Shown here one piece after another: positions 21,168 to 31,208 of a stretch of 64,000 nt of DNA. This DNA is from Leishmania mexicana MHOM/GT/2001/U1103. Lineage: Eukaryota; Euglenozoa; Kinetoplastea; Trypanosomatida; Trypanosomatidae. Numbering within the stretch: position 1 is the first letter of the stretch; each line of letters starts with the position of its first letter. The notes beneath the pieces were generated by a model that saw only the letters and a program-made list of their open reading frames with translations, had not been told where the DNA came from and did not search any database. Both the position numbers and the translations under genes were made by a program. The stretch covers positions 1,883,262 to 1,947,261 of the forward strand of contig NC_018338.1 in NCBI RefSeq assembly GCF_000234665.1, written 5' to 3'.

Positions 21168-22571
21168 TCGTCGGAAGACAACGTGCTCGCGGAGCTTTTC
21201 CGAGGCGGCACTCTGGCCAACAAAGCGCTGGCGCATGGGACCTCCAGCAGAGTAGTCGCCTACCGGTGGAGGTGCTGTACTTCTCGCACCACAGGAGAGG
21301 GACGGCTGTCTACATGCAGGCAGGACCTCCCATGTGGAACTCGACACGCTCTGCCGTCGCCACCTCCTCTAACATCCGACGCTTTGCTGCGATGCAATGC
21401 CGCGCTTGGTGGCGCGAACGGGCTCGTGCTCTCCGCAAGCAGGCCAGCAGGTGGTGGGTGCGCTGTACCTTCCAGATGTTCTGTGGCCGCATCGGATCGC
21501 GGGAGTCTTAGGGGGATGCGTCGGACAGAACGTCTATTGTCTTGACCGCGTGCGGTTCTGCGCCCTCCGTCGGCGTACCGTATGCGCCACGTGACACGTC
21601 CCGCGCGGTGCAGCCGGATTTATTGATCCCTCATAGCGCATGCGCGCGACAGCTGTGATACAGAGAGGATTGTGACCTGCACATGACCGTCGACTGCTTT
21701 ACACATCACCCGCCTGTACGGATAGCAGACGGGCTCACAGTGATCGCTCGCCGACGGCCTTGCCTACACGAGGCATCCACTTCACGACAGAAGACCCTCG
21801 CCCCCATAGCCCAGAAAGAAGCAGGAGGGCGTGGAAACACGCTCGGCGGCCCGTAATAGCGCTGTCCTCCTGATGACTCAGGGCGGCAAGGGTGCTCGTA
21901 TCGGCGGCCCGCACTCGGTGCCGTCAGCCGCGCCCTGGCAACACGCCGTTGTGCGCACTCCGCTTATGCGCCAGCGACGACGCACGCAGCGCGTTGCTAG
22001 CACGTCCCACGGCAGTCTGCAATCTACTGCTTGCGTCGCCGCGGCAGGAGAACGCGACGGTGGCGCTGCTGACGGTTCGGAGGGGGACGACCTGCGGTAT
22101 AGGGCGGCCTGTGGCGTCCCGAAACAGGTACTCGTGACTCACCCGTAACACAAGGAAGCCGCGCTGGTTAGCGCCAGCACCGCTTTCTACGCTGAGACGA
22201 ATTCGGCGTGAACTCCTCGTCGGTGAAAGACTGTGGAGTGGAGCCGGCTGAGGTGCTCTGCGAGATCCAGCGCCTGCAGGGTGCACATGATGTGTCGGCT
22301 CTGCCCCGCTTTCCGAATGGCCCCTTCTCCTCAAAAGCACTGCCTCACTCGACTGGGATGCTGCTGAGGTGATGCGAGCGAGTCGACTCGAGGCGTGGCA
22401 CTTCCTGAATCAGGCGCGGAGGCACTTCGACCGTCCCCGGGCGACGAGGATAGTGAAAAAAGCGCCGCCTCCTCTGCTCTCCTTTTCAAACCATTCTCGC
22501 CTCTACCCGTGGATGGTCGCATGGTAGACCACGAGAACACGGAAAAAAAACGAAAAACTGAACTACTGTGA
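21124..22571 (+). pseudogene. Decayed gene of about 480 codons, family unknown
   Basis: Coding-like, GC-rich sequence running from an ATG preceded by a splice-like CT tract and AG, but broken by several frame changes and stops. Protein-like fragments in order: MACPDDVVEGALLK; EDNVLAELFRGGTLANKALA (about 21178-21237); PVEVLYFSHHRRGTAVYMQA (about 21262-21321); VVGALYLPDVLWPHRIAGV (about 21450-21506); SALLARPTAVCNLLLASP (about 21990-22043); and a hydrophilic end from GVALPESGAEALRPSPGDED to a TGA at 22569-22571. The fragments keep their order and strand, as expected of one inactivated gene. I do not recognise the family, and no intact copy is in the window. Confidence 0.6.
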
Positions 22572-22924
22572 GGGCCACAGCGATGCGCATGTCTCCGTCA
22601 CCGCTTCTTTGGAGAATTGAGCGGGAGGGGCAACCGCGTTCGGCTCCTTCTGTGTCTCTGAATCTCTGCGTCCTCCCTGGGACGTGCATGCCACGTGGAA
22701 CTTCGTGCAGCGGAGGACACAACAGAAGACTTGCAGAGCTACACGCTTAGAGTTGCTTGCGCAATCCCTTGTCTCCTCGTTGCTTATCGCGTCATGTGCA
22801 GGATACGTGTACTCACCCCCCACCCTCCTCGTCTCTTTGCTTCCTTCCGGGAGTGGCATCCCGCCGCTGCGCAGCGAAGGTACGCGAGCAGAACAAGAGT
22901 CTCCTCACTTGTAACCGAGGCGCC
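22572..22924. other. Intergenic spacer before MTG1
   Basis: No supported gene. CT-rich stretch at about 22815-22860, followed by AG-containing sequence, is the likely trans-splice region for the next gene. The MTG1 frame is open back to 22757 but has no upstream ATG. Confidence 0.5.
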
Positions 22925-24319
22925 ATGCGGGTGACTGTGCGACAATGCAACGTCTTTGACCCGGCGTTCATGCGCAAGGTGAAGCGTACTCTCAGCGCCT
23001 ACAAAGGCTCCATGGAAACGTCGGCAAAGAAGTCGATGTCGCGTGAGGCGTTCGTGGACATTGACGAAAAAGGCGCCGCGTGGTACCTGGGCCACATGCA
23101 GTCGGCTGCTAACATGCTTGCCGACAAGGTGAAGGACGCGGACTTCATTCTCGAGATACGCGATGCACGGCTGCCCTTTACGACGGAGAATCCAAATATT
23201 CGCAAACTGACCGCCGGGAAGCCACGTCTTATCATCTTCAACAAGGCGGAGCTGTCAAACGAGGACAGCAATCGCGCGATTCAGGAATACTACGAACGGA
23301 ACGGGGCCTTTGCGCTCTTCACCAGTGCGCGGCGATGCTGGAAGGACGTCGTGGAGGCGGTGCAGCGCTTCACCACGCACATTCTGCCGCCACTGCCGTA
23401 TAAGACAGTCGCCCACGTTGGGCTTGTCGTGGGGATGCCGAATGTGGGCAAGTCGACGTTGATCAACTCTCTGAGGCTCGCCCACGAGTATCAGTTTCAC
23501 CGTGAAGACTTCCGCCGCTCCCGATCACCTGAGACGGTCTCCATCACACCAGGCACCACGCGCGGCATGAAGCTGGTCCCTCTCTCTAAGGACCCACCCG
23601 TGGTACTGTACGACACACCAGGTCTCACACTGCCCGGCTGCTTCACGAAAGAGTCGGGGTTGAAGCTGGCGGCGTGCGGCATCATCCCCACCAACGACGT
23701 TTCCCTTCCGCAGGGCATGGTAGCGCGCTACATCTACGACATACTCGTTGCGTCCGGCTCATCTGAGCACATGGCTGAGTGTCTGCACCTTCCGCGCGTG
23801 CCAATCAGCTTCGATGACTGCGTCGCAATGATCTGTGAGCGCAGCGGCACAAGTGGGCACACCGAAATGGGCAACCTAGACCCCGTTCGCGCGCACCGGT
23901 TCTTTGTGCACGACTTCACCATGGGCAACCTGGGAAAGATCACTCTCGATGTGCTACCCCGGCGCGTGCTGCGCAGTGCTCAGTCGTCGATTCCGCTGCT
24001 GGAGGGCGGAAGCAGCACCGCAGCCACGGACGGTGCGCAAGCCGCCGTGGGCGATGATGATGGGTATGTCTGGACGCACCATGTGGAGACGAGCGACGTG
24101 GTCGAGCGCTACCCAGACCACATGCGCGAGGTTCTGCAGTCGCTGAAGGGCCCACTTCATCACGACGGGGTGCCACGCCGGCGTGGGGCACCGTCCGTGA
24201 AGAGCGTAGACAGCCCGTCCGACTGTACCGTCATCAGCCGCAAAAAAGGACCTGTTAGTCGAGCCACGGCGTTCGATGAGCAACTAAAGCGCCACACGCG
24301 ATTGGCGCCAGGACGGTGA
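22925..24319 (+). CDS. Circularly permuted GTPase, MTG1/YlqF family (mitoribosome assembly)
   Basis: A 464-residue protein. The GTPase motifs are in permuted order: G4 NKAE (106-109), then G1 GMPNVGKST (170-178), G2 PGTTRG (209-214) and G3 DTPG (230-233). That order, plus ILEIRDARLPFTTENP ahead of G4, defines the YlqF/RbgA-MTG1 family, which helps mature the large ribosomal subunit; eukaryotic MTG1 acts in mitochondria. The N-terminus is basic (MRVTVRQCNV, FMRKVKR) and compatible with kinetoplast-mitochondrial import. The C-terminal 110 residues are a less conserved, polar extension. The first in-frame ATG is used. A nucleolar or cytosolic paralogue of the same family is the alternative. Confidence 0.9.
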   Translation: MRVTVRQCNVFDPAFMRKVKRTLSAYKGSMETSAKKSMSREAFVDIDEKGAAWYLGHMQSAANMLADKVKDADFILEIRDARLPFTTENPNIRKLTAGKPRLIIFNKAELSNEDSNRAIQEYYERNGAFALFTSARRCWKDVVEAVQRFTTHILPPLPYKTVAHVGLVVGMPNVGKSTLINSLRLAHEYQFHREDFRRSRSPETVSITPGTTRGMKLVPLSKDPPVVLYDTPGLTLPGCFTKESGLKLAACGIIPTNDVSLPQGMVARYIYDILVASGSSEHMAECLHLPRVPISFDDCVAMICERSGTSGHTEMGNLDPVRAHRFFVHDFTMGNLGKITLDVLPRRVLRSAQSSIPLLEGGSSTAATDGAQAAVGDDDGYVWTHHVETSDVVERYPDHMREVLQSLKGPLHHDGVPRRRGAPSVKSVDSPSDCTVISRKKGPVSRATAFDEQLKRHTRLAPGR

Positions 24320-24947
24320 TGAATTTGATATGTGCCGGAAAAGATGCGCTCCCCACTGCTTGCTTCTGCGCATGTGAGTTCCTCCAGCCGCCGATGCTTT
24401 TGCTGTGATGCTCTGCTGTTGCTGTGCCGTATGCGCGAGCTTCCCTCACCCTTCTTTCCGACCACCACACCGAGTTTTTGGTGAAACTAACCAACACGAA
24501 GAGTCACAAAAACTTTCTGAACTGTCTTTATGCCTCACGCCATTATGGATATTCGCTGTCCCTACGAGGAAGCGGGGTGTAACTAGCTCCACTTCCACCC
24601 CCCTCCCCCCCCACACACAACCGCACCGGGGAGGGCATTTAGGCGAAGCGTCAAAAGACGACTGTGTCGCCTCTCCTGTTGTGCACTGCTCTAAAGCAGA
24701 AAGGGGACACGCCCCGTGTGTATGCTCGCCGCGAGCTCAGCGTGAGCGCACACGCCCACACAGAGTATTCTGTGGCGCCCCTCCTCTGTCACTCTCTCTG
24801 ATGTTTGTGCCTTTCCTGACTACGTTCTTTTGTTTCTATGCCCTTCTGCAGGGAAAACAAGGGGTCATCCGTGCGTGCGCACAGGAGGAATACCTGCACT
24901 TGGAGGCTGCCGCTCCTGGCTCTTGTTTCAGTCCCATCGCCGCAGTA
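24320..24947. other. Intergenic spacer
   Basis: No supported gene. The frame of the next gene stays open upstream to 24408, but the translation there (Cys/Ser/Pro/His-rich) reflects CT-rich spacer. A poly-C run lies near 24598-24610. Confidence 0.5.
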
Positions 24948-25904
24948 ATGGCCAACACATCCGCCGCTGCCTCCAATGAGCTGCGCCGCACCCAGCAGTA
25001 CCTTGTGGAAGTGATTGACGAGTGCGTCTTCGTTGAGCGCCAACGCGAGCTGACAGAGCGTCGGCTTTCCTCTCAACTAGAGGCGCAAAAAACTCTCGTT
25101 AACGACCTATTCGTGGCGCTCCACGATGTGTGCCGATACACGTCCACCATGGAGGACGCCATCTTACCCACGCTGCTGCACACTTTACCGGCCTCATCGC
25201 CTGCGCACCAGCAACTTCTTAAGTTCCGCAGCAGCGTTCGTGACGCGCTCATACGCCTTTGGAAAGGCCGTGGCGGCCACCGAGAAGACAGCGTGCTCCT
25301 CCCCGCCACACCGCGAACGTATAGCGGCTCGAGAGCGGCGGACGTCCCCATCATATCACCCGACCACGTAACCGAGGCTGGTGCACAGGTGATGCAGCGA
25401 CTCGTCGAGCACGAGGCTCGCCTGTTGGACGCCCTGGCCAAAGCCACGGCCAGGATCGAGGCGACGCGCGCGGCTGCCACGGCAGAAAACGGCGAGTTAG
25501 AGGCACTTCGTGCGCGCATGAACGAGCTTACCCGGGTCGTCAACAGCGGCAATTCAGGGTGGTTGCAAGCCTCACCGGAAGCCTCTGCTGCGCAGGCGCT
25601 AGAGGACGTGTCGCCAGCCACTGCACGATTTGCAGAAGCACGTGTACTGGCGTACGAAAAAACAGCGCAAGCACTGAACAACGAGCTTGCTCTACTGCAT
25701 GAAAACTATGCAGCGCTCTCGCGCGCCAGAACCCGAGAGGTGGAGATGCTGAAGCAACACATGAGGGACAACCAACGCAAGCACGAGGACCAGATTGCTG
25801 AGTGTGACGCGGTGCTAGGCCGGGTGTCCATGGAACTTGAGCAGATGATCCAGGAAAATGCGCAGCTGAAGCACAAGCTGCGTATGGCAGCCGAGCCTGA
25901 ATGA
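24948..25904 (+). CDS. Coiled-coil protein, conserved unknown
   Basis: A 318-residue protein. Helical, heptad-rich segments occur at about 10-70, 135-195 and 220-318, with Leu/Ala at heptad positions and many Glu, Arg and Gln residues (for example NELALLHENYAAL and ELEQMIQENAQLKHKL). No catalytic motif, signal peptide or membrane segment is seen. Proteins of this type in trypanosomatids are often cytoskeletal or flagellar, but nothing here proves it. The start MANTSAAASNELRR is chosen because the upstream in-frame sequence is spacer-like; an ATG at 24408 exists and would add 180 residues. Confidence 0.75.
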   Translation: MANTSAAASNELRRTQQYLVEVIDECVFVERQRELTERRLSSQLEAQKTLVNDLFVALHDVCRYTSTMEDAILPTLLHTLPASSPAHQQLLKFRSSVRDALIRLWKGRGGHREDSVLLPATPRTYSGSRAADVPIISPDHVTEAGAQVMQRLVEHEARLLDALAKATARIEATRAAATAENGELEALRARMNELTRVVNSGNSGWLQASPEASAAQALEDVSPATARFAEARVLAYEKTAQALNNELALLHENYAALSRARTREVEMLKQHMRDNQRKHEDQIAECDAVLGRVSMELEQMIQENAQLKHKLRMAAEPE

Positions 25905-26536
25905 CGGCAGCAGCGAAACTGTCGCTTGTGTGGGTGGAAAGCGAAGCTCTCCCCTTTATGCTCCGCCCCAGCGCTACGTGAGGCGTACGCGAGCGCTTTC
26001 GCGCGTTTCCTACAACTATGCATCACGTGGAAAACCAACAAACGCGCAAGGCCGTCAACAATGCAGTCTTCGAAGGGAATGCCAGACTCTGCTCAGCCAT
26101 CAGCTGCACTCCTGCTCGGGATTGACGACCGGTCTCCATCCTCGAGCGCTCAGCACCTACCCTCATTAACCTGAACATAAGCTTTTGCATGTGTGCCTGT
26201 GTGTGGACGCTGCAGCCCGTCTCTCGTCTCGAAGCTTCCTTGGATGTCCGTGAATCATTCCGAAGGATGATCGGCTCAAAATGGTTTATTCATTCTTTCA
26301 TCTCTGCAATCTCTCATCTGTCTCTCCTCCACCAACGCATATCTTACCTCGGTGGATATTCTTGTTCTTTGGGGGGGGGTCGTCGCGCGCCCCTCCTCTG
26401 CTTTGCCTCTTTCGCATATCCTCGTTTTCTTTTCACTGTGTTTCGTGACTGTGCTGTGTACACCACATGCGGTAACGGACGATGCTGCCCAGTGGTGCAA
26501 GCACCTCTTTTCTTTTCGCCTTTCTTCACCGCGGTG
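25905..26536. other. Intergenic spacer
   Basis: No supported gene. Short frames only. T/CT tracts at about 26290-26335 and 26425-26450 are candidates for the trans-splice signal of the next gene, whose frame has an upstream ATG at 26189 that I treat as spacer. Confidence 0.5.
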
Positions 26537-27262
26537 ATGGCATCTGAAGAGCAGCCTCGATGGACGCGGCTACCGATCCGGACGCGTCCGCATCGGAATC
26601 CGCTCGCCGAGAATGACGACGAGCACCCGGAGTGCCCGGCACAGTTCGCGGAGCGCTTCTCGGAGTTCTACCCTGGTATGGTCAACCCAGTGGTTGAGTT
26701 CGTCGACATCGGTTGCGCATTTGGGGGCATGCTCTTCTCGCTTGCGGCGGTGTTCCCCACAACGTGCATGATGGGGCTCGAGATTCGCCCGAAGGTGGTT
26801 AGCTTTGCTCAGGAGAAGGCACTGGCGCTGCGTCAGGAGAACGCGGCGTCCTTGACACAGCACTATCGCAATATATGGTTTGAGCAAATGAATGTAATGA
26901 AGTTTGGGTCCAACTGCTTTACGAAAGGCCAGGTGTCTCGTCTGTTCTTCTGTTATCCGGACCCGCACTGGAAGCGCAAGAACATCCGTCGTCGCATCAT
27001 TTCGCCGGGCTTGGTGCAGGAGTACGCGTACTGGCTGCGCCACGGTGGTCTGGTGTACACCGTCTCGGATGTAGCTGAACTAGAGGAGTGGATGGTACAG
27101 TGTCTCGACGACTCGCCACTGTTTCGCCGTTTGACGGAGGCGGAGCTCAGCACGTCTGAGCATAAACAAATCCTCGAAATTGTGACCGGTGCCAGCGAGG
27201 ATGCACAGCGCACGGCGCGCAAGGGCCTGCAGAAGCACTTCGCCGTGCACATGCGCATCTGA
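26537..27262 (+). CDS. TRM8: tRNA (guanine-N7)-methyltransferase (TrmB/Trm8/METTL1)
   Basis: A 241-residue Rossmann-fold methyltransferase. Seen: SAM-binding motif I VDIGCAFGG (56-64), the following acidic strand end LEIR (81-84), and the family signature PDPHWKRKN (141-149), which is specific to TrmB/Trm8. The family methylates G46 in the variable loop of tRNAs using SAM. In eukaryotes it works with the WD40 partner Trm82/WDR4, not seen in this window. Length fits (E. coli TrmB and human METTL1 are 240-280 residues). The start MASEEQPRWTRL is chosen because the N-terminal RTRPHRNPLAEN stretch is typical. The 116 residues that would be added from 26189 look like translated spacer. Confidence 0.93.
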   Translation: MASEEQPRWTRLPIRTRPHRNPLAENDDEHPECPAQFAERFSEFYPGMVNPVVEFVDIGCAFGGMLFSLAAVFPTTCMMGLEIRPKVVSFAQEKALALRQENAASLTQHYRNIWFEQMNVMKFGSNCFTKGQVSRLFFCYPDPHWKRKNIRRRIISPGLVQEYAYWLRHGGLVYTVSDVAELEEWMVQCLDDSPLFRRLTEAELSTSEHKQILEIVTGASEDAQRTARKGLQKHFAVHMRI

Positions 27263-28106
27263 GTTGCCATCGAACTCCAACGGTTGTGCCCGTGCCTGTA
27301 TGTGCGGATTGTGTTGAAAAGTGGTACGTTTTCCGTCGAGTAAGCTGATAAACAGTTTCTACATTCATAAGCGTGGCTCCCGTTCCGATCTGCTGCACAG
27401 GTCGAGCAAGGCCCCCTCCGAACATCTGTACGCACACAAACGACCGCCTGTGAGTCTCAGCAGTTGGTTATCTCTATCAAAGATCCCCTGCTTTGGGGGG
27501 TGGGTTGGTGCTCACAGTGCGGGAAAGTCGCGTAAAGAGTGATGCCTGAACCAGCTCTAACGCTTCCTCTTCGCTTCTTATGTGCCCGCCTTCCTTTGCC
27601 GAGCAGGTGGTGTGTGTTAGAGGCCGCTCAACTCCACTCACCCACCTACACACGCGATGCCGTCCCCTCTTGCCACTCATACGTCTCCGCCTCTGCGCTA
27701 CCATCGTACGGTGCCTCTTCTTCCCCATCCCCGACTCTTGTGCTCCGCGCCGTCGGCTCTCTCCTGCGACCCCCAGCCTCTCTCCTCTCTTTGCGTGACT
27801 CTTCCCGTCTGTCAGCTCTCCTCCATTGTGCTTTCGTGCTTCATCGCGGTTCTCTTTATGTTCCGCTGCCAATCGTGATGCATCAACACCTGTCACAGAA
27901 ATATATATATACACACACATACACCCCCTGTCAGCTGCCCTGCCAGGACCCACTCAAGAGGCAATGTCTCCTGCGCCTGTGCTTCTGTTTCGCGCGTAGT
28001 TGTACCGAACAAAAGAAAAAGAAGTCCGTGGTTCCACAGCTCTCTGGAAATCACCTGTCCTTTGTGACCTCTGTGCCTTCTCGTGACATGAAAGCACGGA
28101 CGAGGG
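27263..28106. other. Intergenic spacer with TA/CA microsatellite
   Basis: No supported gene. A compound microsatellite (TA)n(CA)n lies at about 27900-27920. A long frame from 27539 runs through CT-rich DNA and is not coding. The end of the span abuts the second 394-bp repeat. Confidence 0.55.
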
Positions 28107-28500
28107 GCGTGTGCCCGTTTGTAGGTACTTTACTGGGCGAATGAGTCGCGGAGTCAAATGATGTTGAGTAGGCGAGAGCTGGTGAAAGGGCTTGGCGGTC
28201 CATGGAGGTGCTTGCGACGTGTCGTGAAGAAGGGATCTCAGAGGTCGGGTCGTTTGACGGCTGTTCCCCGGAGCCTCCTCCATTTCTCCCCGCGCTCTCT
28301 TGCAGGGATGCCGTGGTGTGTACTGGTGCCTCGTACGCTCCCATTGTTTTGGTCTGCTATCCTTGTTTGTATGTGCTCCTCTCTCTCTATCCCCCCTTCT
28401 CTTCTGCTTGCATAGCCACCCCCTCCCCCAATATCATTGCGGTGAAGCACATCGAAATGGCGTGCCCGGACGACGTAGTGGAGGGCCCACTCCTGAAGAC
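28107..28500 (+). repeat. 394-bp direct repeat, copy 2 (truncated gene start)
   Basis: Gap-free copy of 20774-21167. It contains the same CT tract, AG acceptor-like site and ATG (28457), but the homology stops exactly after the lysine codon of the 14th residue. Beyond it lies unrelated T-rich sequence. Coding capacity after the break is a chimeric frame to 28666 of 69 codons. Confidence 0.8.
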
Positions 28501-28666
28501 CCATCTATTTTTTTTCTCCTCCCCACTCGGCAATTTGTTGCGTGCCGCAGAATGCGGTGACGAGTCCGTGCTGAACTACTGTTTTCTTCTACGTCTTTTC
28601 GCTCGTTTTTTTTTTACGTGGCGGCGGTATGTGTCTAACCTGCCCGCTGCCTTTCGCCTCCCCTGA

Positions 28667-29484
28667 TCGAATGCTGCGCCGCTTCACTGTCTGCGGTGGT
28701 GCGCCTTCTGCTATTGTGTCGAGTGTTTTGTTGTTGCGTAGTCTCCTGTGACGCGCTCTTGCCACCCTTTTTTTCTTATTTGTGCTCCCCTTGAGGTTTC
28801 ACCGCTGACACATTCGACCATGACTCCTCGCTGTCCCTCGTTTAATGTTTTTTGGGGGCCCGCACGTAGGGGCAAACTCAGTTGCAAACGCTGCGGCTTT
28901 ACGATCGTGTGTGTGTGTGTGTGCCTGCGACCAATGATCAGACCCTGCTCAGTGTGTGATACGGTCGTCACCTCTCTCACGAGGCTGTGCAACATTCGGA
29001 AGCCTGTGAATATTTTTTGTTTGTATGTTACTAGCATATCCCCGAGCGTCGTGTGCAGTGATGTGCTGAAGACTCTGCCGGAGAGGATGCGCATTTTTAT
29101 TTCTCCCCATTGCCTTACACTGAGTTCAGTCTGTCCCCCCGGCCAAAATGGTTTGTGCTTCGCCACATAAAGCTCTGTATCAAAATGCAGCTGTCGCTTC
29201 AGGGAGCACCACAGACGTATGCGCGGTCACCGCCGACCAAAATCCCGGATGAGAACCCCTCCCCCTGTTCACCCCTCCCCCTCGTTTGGGCAGAACAAGC
29301 GAAGCCCGCGTACTTTCTCTCTCTCTGTGTGCTGGGTCGTGAGTGTGGTCAACTCTTTTCTTGAACTCCCTCTTGTGTTCAAGGTTCGAAAAGCGACGAT
29401 CAATCGCCAGCGCTCGCGCCATCAGATCAGCATATTACCAAATCGTTATCCTTCAATCTTTTTCGTACCCCGATTGACGGGTGA
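28667..29484. other. Intergenic spacer
   Basis: No supported gene. A TG repeat lies near 28910-28924 and CT tracts near 29255-29285. AG-containing sequence follows before the ATG at 29485. Confidence 0.5.
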
Positions 29485-30291
29485 ATGCACGTGTTCGCGC
29501 TGGTACTGCTGTCATTGGTCACCGGGCTGATGCTCGCTGTGCCAGGACGAGGTGCTAGCAAGTGCTTTGTCACAGACACAGCCCCGACTGTTCCGTTTGG
29601 GCTACAGCTGTGCTACATGCACTCGCACAATGCGTGCTGCCTCCCTGGCAATGATAAAGATGTTCAGACGGCATACTCTGCCTTGGTGCCAGAGGGGCAG
29701 GGCTGTGTCGCGGGCAGTCAGCGCATCTACACCTCGCTCTACGCGCTGCGCCAGTATCTTTGCCTGCCCTGTGATCCCAAAGAACCCTTGTACCGCTTCG
29801 AGAGCGTAAAGGGCGACATAGTAGACGGTGGCCTCGTTCCGCCGTCCACCAACTCCGTTGCTGGGGAGCAGACGTGGCGCATTTGCCGTTCCTTCCTCTA
29901 TGGCAAAGAGGGCACTCGGGAAGGGCTGTGGGGCGTCGATGGCTCTCGCTACGCTGAGTGCGGCGTCATTGTGAGCTCGTGCATGTCCACCCCCGTCTTC
30001 AACATAACCGCCGCCTCCTTTCATTCACCGTCGCCTTCGTGCGTAGCGTCGAATGAACTCATCATTCCGTCCATCACCTTCCGTGGCTCCCCTAACCCGG
30101 CACTCGAGATGCTCTCAATGGTAACGCAGAGCATTCCAGAGTTTCAAATCGTCGTTGTGAACGATAGCGATCCAAACTACGACTACGACCAGACGCCGTG
30201 CTTCGGGCGTGACGCCACCGCGACAGTCAACTCAGCGACGCTGTGGCGGTGGGTGTCGGTAGTGGCACTCGCGCTGTTACTCTGGTTCTGA
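29485..30291 (+). CDS. Cysteine-rich surface or secreted protein with C-terminal anchor
   Basis: A 268-residue protein. The N-terminus is a classic signal peptide (MHVFALVLLSLVTGLMLAVP, cleavage near GRGAS). The ectodomain has about 15 cysteines, including a CC pair in NACCLPG and LCLPCDP. It ends in a hydrophobic segment (WVSVVALALLLWF) with no charged tail, which fits a GPI-anchor signal or a terminal membrane span. The early spacing (C-Y-M-H-S-H-N-A-C-C, then a helix, then C...C) recalls the folate-receptor/riboflavin-binding fold, but that is a weak resemblance. It is probably a surface-exposed or endomembrane protein; the ligand is unknown. The ATG at 29485 is the best start since the signal peptide begins there. 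Confidence 0.8.
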   Translation: MHVFALVLLSLVTGLMLAVPGRGASKCFVTDTAPTVPFGLQLCYMHSHNACCLPGNDKDVQTAYSALVPEGQGCVAGSQRIYTSLYALRQYLCLPCDPKEPLYRFESVKGDIVDGGLVPPSTNSVAGEQTWRICRSFLYGKEGTREGLWGVDGSRYAECGVIVSSCMSTPVFNITAASFHSPSPSCVASNELIIPSITFRGSPNPALEMLSMVTQSIPEFQIVVVNDSDPNYDYDQTPCFGRDATATVNSATLWRWVSVVALALLLWF

Positions 30292-31208
30292 GGTGGAACC
30301 CCCATGTGTACAAGAAGGCGCGCAGTCGGCTTTTCGCTAAGGCCACTTTACTAGACATCAAGCTCACGGTGGAGAAAAGGCTCGCGCCTGAGATATCCAG
30401 CGTGCGATGCGCTGGCAACAACCGCGTGCAGGCGGCGGCTGTACCGCCTGTGAAATTGTTTGCATCACTAAAGAGGGCAAGTGATCACTTGTAGAGTAAC
30501 TGTATACAGCGCCGCGTTCCCTTCCAGCTCTTCATTGCTTTTCTTTTCATGTCATTTTGTGTGCTTTCCTCGAGGGAGGTGTGCAGCGGCCAATGCAAGG
30601 TGAATGGTAGTCTTTTGCACATGCTCTGCCTACTGCAAGCGTCGTGAATGACATCACCTTTGCACCGCCGTTCCGTCGCACACTCTCTCCATTGGCTTCC
30701 GTCTTGTTCGTCTCCCATCTTCCTCAACTCCGGTGTGCAGAGGCAAATACAAAATGCACAGCTTTGCGTGTGGAGCTCGCTCTGCGTGTCCTCGTCTGCG
30801 GCTGTTTGGCATCTGCGTTGAGCGGCGCGCGCACGGTTATCAACCGTAACGCCGAATCTGCTTACGCTGTGTGCTGAAAGGTGTTGCGCACATTTCCTTC
30901 CATAGCATCCGGACAGTGGAAACACGGCGGCCAACTCTCCTATGGTTCTCGACACGCGACCCCCAGAAGCCCCTCCCCTACCCCCCCCCCATACAAACAC
31001 ACCTGCTTCGAGACTTCCTTACATTCCCCCGCCGAGTGCTACAGTTTTGTCTGCTACCTCCGCTCCTTGTGCTGCTCTACTTCCACATCCCTCTCGATTT
31101 CTCTCACATTAATCCGTCGCTCTCGCTGTCACTCCTGCCGTATATGCCGACAAGTACACCACAGAGGTTCGTGTGACTTTTTCTTCTTCGCTATTTTGGC
31201 TACCGTGG
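30292..31208. other. Intergenic spacer
   Basis: No supported gene. Includes a poly-C run at about 30978-30990 and CT-rich tracts (31045-31140) that would serve the small gene at 31209. A frame at 30243-30494 overlaps the previous gene's end and is judged a shadow. Confidence 0.5.

Noticed and set aside
26189..26536. N-terminal extension of the tRNA methyltransferase by 116 residues
   Set aside because: The added sequence is Ser/Phe/Cys-rich spacer translation, and the family N-terminus begins near 26537.
27895..27925. TA/CA alternation as a possible origin or CRISPR-like array
   Set aside because: A simple microsatellite with no spacers or dyad organisation.
27539..28144. 201-codon frame on the + strand
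   Set aside because: Runs through CT-rich spacer and a TA/CA microsatellite into the repeat; no protein-like features.
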